From an uncultured Chitinophagaceae bacterium (lineage in GTDB: Bacteria; Bacteroidota; Bacteroidia; Chitinophagales; Chitinophagaceae), in the NCBI GenBank assembly GCA_937907395.1, contig CALCII010000018.1:1-14758 (forward strand): 14,758 nucleotides of DNA, read 5' to 3'. Positions 7,701-14,758 of this stretch are shown in pieces. A model generated the notes under the pieces. The model was not told the origin of the DNA. It searched no databases and worked only from the letters and a program-made list of their open reading frames with translations. Position 1 is the first letter of the stretch; each line of letters opens with the position of its first letter. A program made the translations under genes and the position numbers.

Positions 7701-8021
7701 GAAAAGAAGGCTTTGAGTTTCCTTGATGCATTAACCAATATGCAAATTGCAAATCCGGAGGAGAGGGAGTTAATGCAAAATGCCAAAGCTGCCATTCGTT
7801 TAGGTAAATTTCAGCAATTGCAAAGGGATGTAAATAAGCTGGCAAAAGCAATAAAGGTTGCTCCCTTAAAACCTGCCAATTTGTTGGATGAGGTTATAAA
7901 ACTGCTGAACAAATACCCCTTACAAGTGGTGGAAGATGATACCATGCAAATGCTTCAGCCCATTTTCAACATCAAGGAGTTTAAACCGGAAATAATCATT
8001 AGTGAAAGTTTCGATAACTAA
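4755..8021 (+). CDS. PLD-nuclease/SNF2-type helicase fusion
   Basis: A 1088-aa predicted ATP-dependent DNA translocase with a nuclease-like N-terminus. Residues about 1-200 form a phospholipase D-like domain with one HxK motif (H132, K134 in LHAKIYIF) and the companion GSSNLT (154-159) and NFEFNVEL segments; one-motif PLD nucleases usually dimerise. The SNF2 core follows: Walker A DVVGLGKT (K279), DEAH box (350-353), SAT (392-394), an RRTRTDL segment near residue 470, motif IV-like KLVVFSESKET, motif V STEVLAEGVN, and motif VI QRIGRVNRIG (784-793). A 350-residue segment separates the two RecA lobes, and a charged helical region of about 220 residues ends the protein. The gene overlaps the regulator by one base and precedes the methyltransferase by 15 bases. 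It is likely the restriction motor or effector. Similar PLD-SNF2 proteins occur in restriction and DISARM-like loci. Confidence 0.92.
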   Translation: MSTKFFTNENDNTLLSKIEGIFKHRNIHFFDALVGYFRASGYFRIRPFVEKAAEIRILVGINIDNLVYEANKRGLLFIEDPAKSRDDFFAELKKNIQEAEYDKDVEAGMLQLIEDLVTEKIKIKVHPKQNLHAKIYIFREQEKHDHGYGSVITGSSNLTDNGLERNFEFNVELRENTDIDFATETFNKLWNESVEVGKEFVDKLKKETYLNDEFTPFEVYMKFLIEYFGRSIDFDPNSIQDLPQGFKKLSYQVDAVADGYSKMMKHHGFFLSDVVGLGKTIVATLIAKKFFYSNGFPSYLSKTLIVCPPALKENWEDTLSKFGLHNYKIVTSGSLHKVNKHHDYDLIVVDEAHKFRSDSAEMYFHLQNICKSHTRKKLANDTYEQKRVMLISATPLNNKPEDIANLVYLFQDAKNSTLEVGNLQHFFRGQIDAYKKLKAETDIQKVSAGVKGIYEKIRVKVIEPLTVRRTRTDLSENEEYAKDLKEQGVIFPAVNKPEKIFYQLDEYLDSLYDKTILYLSHPTKGLSYNRYQAIKYLKPHKKSKYQKADMISTQLAFIMKTLLVKRIDSSFYAFKQSLNRFSAATNAMVTMFDNDRIYIAPNYGVSDYINEGREEELITILTDLAETDPTIEICTADDFEPGFITGLKNDKVLLDELVQDWANVTQDPKLEVFIDYLKNKLFDKAINKDEKLVVFSESKETTAYLEAELQKANFNKVLVVDSKNRKDKFPFVKANFDANIPLTEQKDDYNIVISTEVLAEGVNMHRANIIVNYDTPWNSTKLMQRIGRVNRIGSKANNIHIFNFFPTAKVNSDIELEKKAIMKLQAFHSAMGEDSQIYSPDEVTESFGLFDKTVNEEKDEKLRILLELRKFKKDNPDLFKQIKNMPTRARVGRKSPVLKGATITFIRNEKRDAFLLVKENGDIDELTFLQAEKEYYAKITEKAIPLNEQHHTQVKEAISLFANKMEEEKSKERKIDTTQGPNEKKALSFLDALTNMQIANPEERELMQNAKAAIRLGKFQQLQRDVNKLAKAIKVAPLKPANLLDEVIKLLNKYPLQVVEDDTMQMLQPIFNIKEFKPEIIISESFDN

Positions 8022-8036
8022 TCAACTACTCATCAA

Positions 8037-11000
8037 ATGCAAGAGAGAGAAATAAAAAATATACTCACCGATGATTATGCCTTTGACAAGTGGCAAAGGC
8101 TTATTGACTTTGTGTTTCCCAAAGTCAATTTTGAAAACTCCATTGTCTCTTTAGATGATAGCAGTAATAAAACTAAATACATCCACCAGAAGGGGGATAT
8201 TACACTCACTGACGGTAAGAAGATAATCATCCTTGAAGTTTGCATTAAGAAAGAGAACAAGATTGCCAAAACCAAAGTAAGTTTTCACAATATCACTGCT
8301 AAGTATATTGACCAGGCTAACAACCACGGTATTTTGGTATTCTATGTTTCGGAGGATAAGTCTCAGCAAGACTATCGTCTATCTTTCATTTGCAAAGAAT
8401 CTCGTTTTAATGAAGAGGGTCAGTTTGAAGAGTTTAAAACAAACCCTAAGCGTTATACCTACCTGTTGGGTATCAATGAATCTGCTACTACTGCTGCAAA
8501 GCGACTGAGGGAATTAGCAGCAAAGAAAAACACCTTCAACTTCGAGTTAAAAGATGTCATCGATGCATTCTCTGTTGAAAAGCTGAATGACGAGTTTTTC
8601 AAAAAATACAAAGAGCAGTTCCAGATATTTAATAACTACCTTATTGAAGATGATAAAATAAGGTATGGCATTTTTGACATTGATAAGAATGAGAAAGAAG
8701 AGAATAAAACTGCCAACGAACTGCCCATTCGTGATTTTACAAAGAAACTATTAGGTCGTTTAGTATTCCTTTACTTTTTGCAGCGTAAGGGATGGATGGG
8801 TGTACCCACGCCAACAGGCAGCCAGAAAGTAACATGGAAAAACGGGTATAAAAACTTTGTATATAAACTCTTTACGGAAGCGGCTAAACCGGAAAAATTT
8901 CACAGCAAATATTTATCAGAACTGTTCTACAATACACTGAATAACGAGAGCCGTGAAAACTTTGTCTTTCTGATAGATGGCAAAAGCCCATTTAAGGATG
9001 CAAAAAATGTAAGTGTTCCATACCTCAACGGAGGTTTGTTTGATGATGATTTTCCGAAGGGCAATAAGATTGATTTTCCGAAGCACATTTTTGAAAATCT
9101 GTTTGAGTTTTTAGAGCAGTACAATTTTACCATTGATGAAAACAGCCCGGAAGACCACGAGGTAGGTATTGACCCTGAAATGTTGGGGCACATCTTTGAA
9201 AACCTGTTGGAAGACAACCGGGATAAGGGAGCATATTATACACCCAAAGAAGTGGTGCATTATATGAGCCAGCAAAGTATTATTGAATACCTCAAACACA
9301 ACTTAAATACCGATAGCAAAGACATAGATGATTTCGTAAAGGGCAATGTTGTTTCTGACTTTGTAAGAGCCAATCATTCGCTGATAAAGAAATTGCTGAA
9401 AGAGGTAAAAGTATGTGATCCGGCCATTGGGTCAGGAGCTTTCCCAATGGGTGTTTTAAAAGTAATATTCACTGCATTGCAAAACCTGCACAATGCCATC
9501 AGCCCAAATGAATCATTCAATGAGGCGAAGGTCAAAAAGGATATTATTCAAAAAAGCATCTATGGTGTTGATTTGGAAAAAGGTGCCGTTGACATTGCAA
9601 GGTTACGATTTTGGCTGGCTTTGGTGGTGGATGAAGACAAGCCTCAACCCTTACCTAACCTCGACTACAAAATCATGCAGGGAAACAGTATCCTTGAAAA
9701 GTTTGAGGATGTGGATTTGAGCAACCTGTTAAAAGACGAGAATGAGGAAATTATTACTGCACACAAAGGGCAGGTAGAATTGCCTGGCTTTGGCAGAAAC
9801 CAAAGTGTTTTTGTGTTCGACAGTACCACCAAAGAAGAGTTTCAGAGCCTTATAGATTTATACTTCGATTTTAAAGTAGATACCTCACATCCGTACAAAA
9901 CCAAACAGGAAGTTAAGGCTAAGATTAACTCCATTATTGAGGGCAAGTTGAAGGCGAAGTTTGCATTGGATAAAACCAAGTTGCAAGCAACTTTGGCCGA
10001 AAAGCAAAGCCATGTAAAGGCTAATACCATCAATACCCATGACCCCAAGGGAGTTCAGGATAAAAAGACCAAAGCAGTAGAGAAACTAAATAAAGAAATT
10101 GAATCCCTTGAATACAAGATAGCCCACCTGAGTGATATATTAGACCGCCTCAACCGATGGGAGCATGAGGAGAAAGAACGGCCCTACTTTTTGTGGCACA
10201 CCTATTTCAAAGATGTATTCGATAAAGGTAAGTTCGACATTATTATAGGCAATCCACCATACATAAAGGAATACACTAATCGTAAGGCGTTTGATGGAAT
10301 TAGAGACAGCCCTTACTACATGGGCAAAATGGATATATGGTACTTTTTTGCCTGCTTCTGTATTGATATGCTGAAAGACAATGGAGGCATACAATGCTTT
10401 ATTGCACAGAACAACTGGATAACCAGTTCAGGTGCTGCAAAACTGCGGAACAAAATTGTGCAGGAAACTGAAATGCTTTCGTTTATTGATTTTGGTAACT
10501 ACAAAGTATTTCAGAGTGCCGGTATACAAACCATGATTTATGTGGTGAAGAAAACAACGCCAAGAGAAAAATATACCACCAACTATGCAAGATTGCTGGT
10601 GGATAATATTGATAAAACCTTTTTGGATTACTTCCTGCAATCAGATGCCAATACTATACATGAGAACTTTGAGAGACTGAATTTTGAGTTTGTACCTGCT
10701 TCATATGCAGATGGCTATATCACATTTGCAAATGATACTAACGATTATATTTTAAAGAAAATACAAGGGATTCAGCATATTAAGTTGTTAGAAAAGGAGG
10801 TTGCTCAGGGTATAGTTTTTCCTCAGGATTTTTTAAACAAAAAGAGTGCAGAGAAATTGGGCGAAGGATTTAAAGTAGGCAATGGGGTTTTTGCTTTAAA
10901 TGCCACCGAACTAAAGAGTTTGCAGCTTAGTAAAAACGAGGAAGGGATAATTAAACCATACTTTACTACAGAGCAATTCAAAAGGTTTTATGCAAAAAAC

Positions 11001-11771
11001 GAAAACGACTACTGGCTAATATACACTGATTCTTCTTTTAAGAAACAAGAGACAATAAATCACTATCCGAATATAAAACGCCATTTAGACAAATTTGCTA
11101 AAGTGATTACATCGGATAATTATCCCTACGGTTTACACCGAGCAAGAGAGGAGAGGTTTTTCAAAAACGAGAAAATTATTGTTCAAAGGAAATGCCCTGG
11201 ACGTCCAATCTTCACTTATGCCAATTTTGATACTTATGTTTCTGCAACCTTCTTTCTAATTCAGACAGAAAGAGCTAACCTTAAATATCTGACAGCTCTT
11301 TTGAATAGTAAGCTGGTTGCTTTTTGGCTACGTAGTAAAGGCAAAATGCAGGGTAACAATTACCAGATAGACAAAGAGCCTTTGCTGGAGATACCAATTG
11401 CATTGTCTGATAAGCAGCAAATTATTGCTACGCTGGTCGATTATATTTTGCTGGTCCATCAGCCTCGTAAGGAGCAGTTGATAAAATACATTGGCGATGA
11501 TTTAATCATTCATTCGTTTGATGAAGTAATAGACCAGGCTTTTTACGAAATATACTTTGGTGCAGAACCGGAAATGGCAGAATTGCAGGTGTTGAAATAC
11601 TTGGAGAATATTAAACCCATTTCAGAAGACTACACAGATACCGATATTGAAACAGTAGTGAAATTTTACCACTGGCTGCATGAGCAAACAAATCCTGTTC
11701 GTACCGCTTTACTCAAAGCCAACATTGTAAGTAAAGATATTATTGGTGTAATAAATTCAACCATCAGCTAA
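8037..11771 (+). CDS. Eco57I/PglX-like adenine-specific DNA methyltransferase with N-terminal nuclease-like domain
   Basis: A 1244-aa predicted N6-adenine methyltransferase that would mark host DNA. Motif X/pre-motif I YYTPKEVV lies near residue 400. The SAM-binding motif I is DPAIGSGAF (461-469), and catalytic motif IV is GNPPY (N739, P740, P741, Y742) preceded by KFDIII. A coiled-coil-like charged insert (about 635-715) separates them, as in Eco57I-type enzymes. The region about 950-1150 resembles a TaqI_C-type target-recognition domain (VSATFFLIQ, LLNSKLVAFWLRSKGK, GNNYQIDKEPLLEIPI), so no separate specificity subunit is needed. Residues about 1-130 look like a PD-(D/E)XK fold: G-D54-I, then E67-V-C-I-K71. 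The lysine expected at position 69 is a cysteine, so nuclease activity is uncertain. The length suits type IIG, ISP or PglX-like enzymes. Its stop overlaps the ATPase start (TAATG). Confidence 0.93.
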   Translation: MQEREIKNILTDDYAFDKWQRLIDFVFPKVNFENSIVSLDDSSNKTKYIHQKGDITLTDGKKIIILEVCIKKENKIAKTKVSFHNITAKYIDQANNHGILVFYVSEDKSQQDYRLSFICKESRFNEEGQFEEFKTNPKRYTYLLGINESATTAAKRLRELAAKKNTFNFELKDVIDAFSVEKLNDEFFKKYKEQFQIFNNYLIEDDKIRYGIFDIDKNEKEENKTANELPIRDFTKKLLGRLVFLYFLQRKGWMGVPTPTGSQKVTWKNGYKNFVYKLFTEAAKPEKFHSKYLSELFYNTLNNESRENFVFLIDGKSPFKDAKNVSVPYLNGGLFDDDFPKGNKIDFPKHIFENLFEFLEQYNFTIDENSPEDHEVGIDPEMLGHIFENLLEDNRDKGAYYTPKEVVHYMSQQSIIEYLKHNLNTDSKDIDDFVKGNVVSDFVRANHSLIKKLLKEVKVCDPAIGSGAFPMGVLKVIFTALQNLHNAISPNESFNEAKVKKDIIQKSIYGVDLEKGAVDIARLRFWLALVVDEDKPQPLPNLDYKIMQGNSILEKFEDVDLSNLLKDENEEIITAHKGQVELPGFGRNQSVFVFDSTTKEEFQSLIDLYFDFKVDTSHPYKTKQEVKAKINSIIEGKLKAKFALDKTKLQATLAEKQSHVKANTINTHDPKGVQDKKTKAVEKLNKEIESLEYKIAHLSDILDRLNRWEHEEKERPYFLWHTYFKDVFDKGKFDIIIGNPPYIKEYTNRKAFDGIRDSPYYMGKMDIWYFFACFCIDMLKDNGGIQCFIAQNNWITSSGAAKLRNKIVQETEMLSFIDFGNYKVFQSAGIQTMIYVVKKTTPREKYTTNYARLLVDNIDKTFLDYFLQSDANTIHENFERLNFEFVPASYADGYITFANDTNDYILKKIQGIQHIKLLEKEVAQGIVFPQDFLNKKSAEKLGEGFKVGNGVFALNATELKSLQLSKNEEGIIKPYFTTEQFKRFYAKNENDYWLIYTDSSFKKQETINHYPNIKRHLDKFAKVITSDNYPYGLHRAREERFFKNEKIIVQRKCPGRPIFTYANFDTYVSATFFLIQTERANLKYLTALLNSKLVAFWLRSKGKMQGNNYQIDKEPLLEIPIALSDKQQIIATLVDYILLVHQPRKEQLIKYIGDDLIIHSFDEVIDQAFYEIYFGAEPEMAELQVLKYLENIKPISEDYTDTDIETVVKFYHWLHEQTNPVRTALLKANIVSKDIIGVINSTIS

Positions 11772-13645
11772 TGAAGATTACCGAACTCACACTACACAAC
11801 TTCAAGTTTTTTACCGAAACCGACAACACACTAAAGCTGGACGGTAAAAACGTGTTGATATGGGGCGAAAACGGCAGTGGTAAATCTTCTATCTATTGGG
11901 GCATTTATACCTTGCTCCAGTGCAGCTTTAAAGATAATGATGGAATAGACGCATACTTTACCGATGGTCACAAAAAGAATCTAATTAATATCCATGCACC
12001 TGTCGGAAGTCCATCATTTATTGAGATGAAGTTAGATAATGGCAATGCGTATAAGATAGGATTGGGCGATTATAGTATTCAAGGCAATGCAGATATTCAA
12101 TTAAGTTCTGTAAGCAGTGATTTTATAGATTACAACGTAGTAGCAGTTTTCTTACGATTCATGCATCAGCACGAACCCGATCAGTTCCCTCTTTTTGAGG
12201 AACAGATTTTCAGGTTTATGCCATTTAATGCACCAGCACCTTATTCCTTCAGCTATTTTGATAAGGCTTTAGATCAGATTAGAAAGGGATTGACAAAAGA
12301 TGAAACAACAAAAAAATACCCTTCACCAGGCTCAACCACATATAGCCAGTATAACAGTTTAGTTGATGAATTTAATCGACAGCTTAGGCAAGAGTTAGGA
12401 TTGGTTACGATAAGAGCCAACAAGTTGCTTGAAGAGAAATTTCAGTATCCAATAGAAATAGAATTGGATTATTCGCCATTTCAGTTTGCATTAAATAGGA
12501 CTAATTCAAAAATTCAGTACACAGAGCCGTCTATTATTTTGAAAGTCAATAAGTATTATGGTAAAGAAAATGTTGTTCATCGGCCACATTCATTTTTAAA
12601 CGAGGCCAAGAAAACTGCAATAGGCTTAGCCATCCGGTTAGGTATTTTGGAGAGAAGATTATTGGCCGACAAGCTAAATGTACTGGCATTGGACGATTTG
12701 CTGATAAGTTTGGATATGAGCAACCGGGAAGTAGTACTAAAACTGCTTTTTGGCGAGTATCAGGATAAATATCAGTTATTGATTTTCACCCACGATAAGC
12801 AATTCTTCAATATAGCTAAGCATAAAATAGAGCACAGCAGTTTTAAAGACAATTGGCTGTTTTGGGAATTTTATGTGAACGAAAAAGACCCACTTATTCC
12901 CAAACCGAGGTTTTTTGAAACCAAAACTCAATTATCAATAGCCTTTAATCATTTACATGAAAATGATTATCCAGCAGCAGCAAATTATTTACGAAAGCAA
13001 TGTGAGCATTTGATAGAAACATATCTGCCACAATATTGCTATGTAATTGCAGGTTCAGAAAAGCCAAATAAAACAGCACCGTTAGATAGTATGCTTACAA
13101 GTTCTGCTATCTTTTTAGACCGAATTAAGCAGCCAGCGGCAGTTGCCAAAATCAATGAAGTAAAGCAATATGTTGAAATGCTCTTAAATCCTTTATCTCA
13201 TACTGAGAGAGGTATTGATAGACATAGAGGTGAAATAAAGGCAGTCATCAAGTTGTTAGATGATTTGGAAGGTGTGCTTTCAAAGATCAAGTTTAAAAAA
13301 ACATGTACCCTGCCATTGAATACAGACCTTTTTTTGACCCTTGTAAAAGATGCTAATAACACTTTTAAAATTCAATTAAAGCTAAAAGAAGACTTGTTTG
13401 TGTATGATGATGCTGGCACAATAAAATTGTCGAAATGCTTAACAGATAGCCTTGCTTATTGGCATTTTGAAACAGGACAGCCTGACAAAACAGGTCCATA
13501 TTCATACTTTCAGAACCTTGACCTTGAAACTTCTTACAAAAGCATTGCAGCACATGCTTCGGTAAATGTCCCAATAATTCCAGATTGGGAAAAGTTGTTC
13601 TCTATAGCAGATGGAACACTATTAACCGCATTAATGACTATATAA
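11771..13645 (+). CDS. RecF/ABC-like AAA ATPase with HEPN-like C-terminal region
   Basis: A 624-aa P-loop ATPase. The N-terminal MKITELTLHNFKFF start and Walker A WGENGSGKSS (K38) are typical of RecF/SMC/OLD-like proteins. An ABC signature-like helix (FLNEAKKTAIGLAIRL, about 275-291), Walker B LNVLALDDL (D308, D309, where ABC enzymes usually have D-E) and the switch histidine H341 in IFTHDKQ follow. Only about 235 residues separate Walker A from the signature, so there is no long SMC coiled coil. Residues about 390-510 are a helical domain beginning YPAAANYLRKQCEHLIETYL and containing LNPLSH (472-477) and R480-x4-H485, reminiscent of HEPN domains; the final 100 residues are unassigned. There is no TOPRIM domain. 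ATG overlaps the methyltransferase stop, implying a linked function, probably sensor, motor or effector of the defence operon. It is AT-rich: lines 12061 and 12481 hold 21 and 18 G/C of 60. Confidence 0.88.
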   Translation: MKITELTLHNFKFFTETDNTLKLDGKNVLIWGENGSGKSSIYWGIYTLLQCSFKDNDGIDAYFTDGHKKNLINIHAPVGSPSFIEMKLDNGNAYKIGLGDYSIQGNADIQLSSVSSDFIDYNVVAVFLRFMHQHEPDQFPLFEEQIFRFMPFNAPAPYSFSYFDKALDQIRKGLTKDETTKKYPSPGSTTYSQYNSLVDEFNRQLRQELGLVTIRANKLLEEKFQYPIEIELDYSPFQFALNRTNSKIQYTEPSIILKVNKYYGKENVVHRPHSFLNEAKKTAIGLAIRLGILERRLLADKLNVLALDDLLISLDMSNREVVLKLLFGEYQDKYQLLIFTHDKQFFNIAKHKIEHSSFKDNWLFWEFYVNEKDPLIPKPRFFETKTQLSIAFNHLHENDYPAAANYLRKQCEHLIETYLPQYCYVIAGSEKPNKTAPLDSMLTSSAIFLDRIKQPAAVAKINEVKQYVEMLLNPLSHTERGIDRHRGEIKAVIKLLDDLEGVLSKIKFKKTCTLPLNTDLFLTLVKDANNTFKIQLKLKEDLFVYDDAGTIKLSKCLTDSLAYWHFETGQPDKTGPYSYFQNLDLETSYKSIAAHASVNVPIIPDWEKLFSIADGTLLTALMTI

Positions 13646-13659
13646 ATCGATTCAATACA

Positions 13660-14685
13660 ATGGATAATAACCCACAACATAACGACATCATATTTTACAA
13701 CACCCCCACCGGTGATGTGAAAATTGAGGTGATTTTTAATGACGAAACCTTTTGGCTTACTCAAAAGCGGATGGCAGAATTGTTTGGTGTGGAAGTTCCT
13801 GCTATCAACAAACACCTGAGTAATATTTACGAAACGGGCGAATTAGACGAAAAGGCAACTATTTCCATTTTGGAAACAGTTCAGCAAGAAGGTACCCGGA
13901 TGGTAAAGAGGAATGTGGAGTTTTACAATCTGGATGCCATAATAGCCGTGGGCTACAGGGTAAACAGCCATCAGGCTACACAGTTCCGGATTTGGGCTAC
14001 CAAAACCCTTAGAGAGTTCATTATCAAGGGTTTTGTTCTGGACGATGAAAGACTTAAACAGGGAAAACGCTTTGGCAAGGACTACTTTGACGAACTCTTG
14101 GAACGTATCCGGGAGATACGGGCCAGTGAAAGGCGTTTCTACCTCAAAATAACCGACATATACGAGCAATGCAGTATAGACTATAACAAGGATGCAGAAA
14201 TAACCCAAAAGTTCTTTAAAACGGTTCAGAACAAGCTGCATTGGGCCATTACCGGCAAAACAGCAGCCGAACTGATTGCAGACAGAGCCGATGCCTCACA
14301 GCCCAACATGGGCTTAACCACATGGAAGAATGCCCCTAAAGGGAAAATCTTGAAAACCGATATTGGTACAGCCAAAAATTACCTACAGGAAAAGGAAATC
14401 AAAGAACTGGAACGAATCGTTACCATGTACCTCGATTTTGCTGAACTGCAAGCCGAAAGACAGATCCCGATGAAAATGGCAGATTGGGTTACCCGTTTGG
14501 ATGCATTCCTTCAATTCAACGAATACCAGATTTTAAGAGATGCTGGTAAAGTGAGCCATGAGGTAGCAATGAAACTGGCAGAGAAAGAATACGAAAAATT
14601 CAGGGTCATTCAGGATAGAAATTTTGAAAGTGACTTTGAGAAAGAAGTAAAAAAGATAACCGATAAACCAAAAAAGAAAAAGTAG
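13660..14685 (+). CDS. rhuM: RhuM-family protein
   Basis: A 341-aa protein of the Virulence_RhuM family, named from Salmonella pathogenicity island 3 but widespread in restriction and mobile loci; the molecular role is unknown. The conserved N-terminal block is clear: VKIEVIFNDETFWLTQKRMA, then ELFGV and INKHLSNIYETGEL (HTH-like), NVEFYNLDAIIAVGYRVNS, FRIWATKTLREFIIKGFVLD, then a coiled and helical C-terminal half ending in a basic KPKKKK tail. I chose ATG 13660 (14 bases after the ATPase stop) because it gives the usual family length and start; the frame is open back to an ATG at 13585 inside the ATPase gene, which would add 25 atypical residues. It is markedly richer in G/C than the ATPase gene (lines 14221 and 14281: 31 and 32 of 60), suggesting separate ancestry. 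Family assignment is secure; defence function is inferred from context. Confidence 0.9.
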   Translation: MDNNPQHNDIIFYNTPTGDVKIEVIFNDETFWLTQKRMAELFGVEVPAINKHLSNIYETGELDEKATISILETVQQEGTRMVKRNVEFYNLDAIIAVGYRVNSHQATQFRIWATKTLREFIIKGFVLDDERLKQGKRFGKDYFDELLERIREIRASERRFYLKITDIYEQCSIDYNKDAEITQKFFKTVQNKLHWAITGKTAAELIADRADASQPNMGLTTWKNAPKGKILKTDIGTAKNYLQEKEIKELERIVTMYLDFAELQAERQIPMKMADWVTRLDAFLQFNEYQILRDAGKVSHEVAMKLAEKEYEKFRVIQDRNFESDFEKEVKKITDKPKKKK

Positions 14686-14688
14686 CCT

Positions 14689-14758
14689 ATGCAGCAAGAA
14701 TTACTCTTAAATATCATTCCTTTCAATCCTCCGGCAGGTAAACAAACTTTTGCATTCT
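14689..14758 (+). CDS. Start of a further operon gene, cut by the window end
   Basis: ATG 14689, 3 bases after the rhuM stop, opens a frame that stays open for 23 codons to the window edge (begins MQQELLLNIIPFNPPAGKQT). The tight spacing and absence of stops suggest a real operon member. Too little is visible to name a family; a signal peptide is not obvious. Confidence 0.55.
   Translation, partial: MQQELLLNIIPFNPPAGKQTFAF

Noticed and set aside
4755..13645. Classification as a standard type I or type III restriction system
   Set aside because: There is no HsdS, no HsdR/Res-type arrangement, and no Mod-type methylase; the helicase is PLD-SNF2 and the methylase is Eco57I/PglX-like with its own recognition region.
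13585..13659. Upstream ATG for rhuM inside the ATPase gene
   Set aside because: It would add 25 atypical residues and a 61-base overlap, while ATG 13660 gives a normal family N-terminus and spacing.
1..14758. tRNA, rRNA, CRISPR array or insertion sequence ends
   Set aside because: I looked through the few intergenic gaps, the longest of which is 162 bases, and saw no cloverleaf, array, transposase or terminal inverted repeat.

Overview
The window looks like an accessory (mobile) region of a Bacteroidota genome. The evidence is the combination of a Bacteroidota-style tyrosine recombinase, a short wHTH (excisionase-like) protein, a primase-helicase pairing a BT4734/VirE-N-type domain with a DUF3987-type ATPase domain, little use of Shine-Dalgarno sequences, and a candidate promoter matching the Bacteroidota -7 element TAnnTTTG. 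Every gene I can support is on the + strand, and coding is nearly continuous.

Left part (1-4299), mobility and replication module: the C-terminal catalytic half of an integrase (its 5' end lies outside the window), an unrecognised 355-aa protein 2 bases downstream, a 101-aa helix-turn-helix protein, and a 749-aa primase-helicase. A strong intrinsic terminator (4325-4353) closes this module. No relaxase, mobilisation or conjugation gene is visible.

Junction (4300-4461), the longest gap in the window (162 bases) and full of structure: the terminator, a five-unit TTTGCA/T array with 9-9-9-8 base spacing, a 70-base AT-rich stretch (16 G/C of 70), a TATATTTG promoter candidate and a 12-bp perfect palindrome just before the next start codon. 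A related TGCAAA array in the opposite orientation lies inside the primase-helicase gene (2905-2939). I read this as a possible replication origin combined with the control region of the following operon. That is an inference.

Right part (4462-14758), a defence-like operon: a small XRE regulator; a PLD-nuclease/SNF2-helicase fusion (1088 aa); an Eco57I/PglX-like adenine methyltransferase with a TaqI_C-like target-recognition region and a possible N-terminal PD-(D/E)XK nuclease domain (1244 aa); a RecF/ABC-like ATPase with a HEPN-like C-terminal region (624 aa); a RhuM-family protein; and the first 23 codons of another gene. Junctions are tight: TAATG overlaps at 4753-4757 and 11769-11773, and gaps of 15, 14 and 3 bases elsewhere. 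The likely working model is self/non-self DNA discrimination by methylation, with helicase/nuclease effectors, an ATPase partner and an autoregulating controller. The gene set resembles parts of several restriction and phage-exclusion systems (Type ISP/IIG restriction, BREX PglX, class 1 DISARM helicase plus methylase). It matches none completely within this window, because PglZ, DrmA/DrmB, BrxC and HsdS are not seen.
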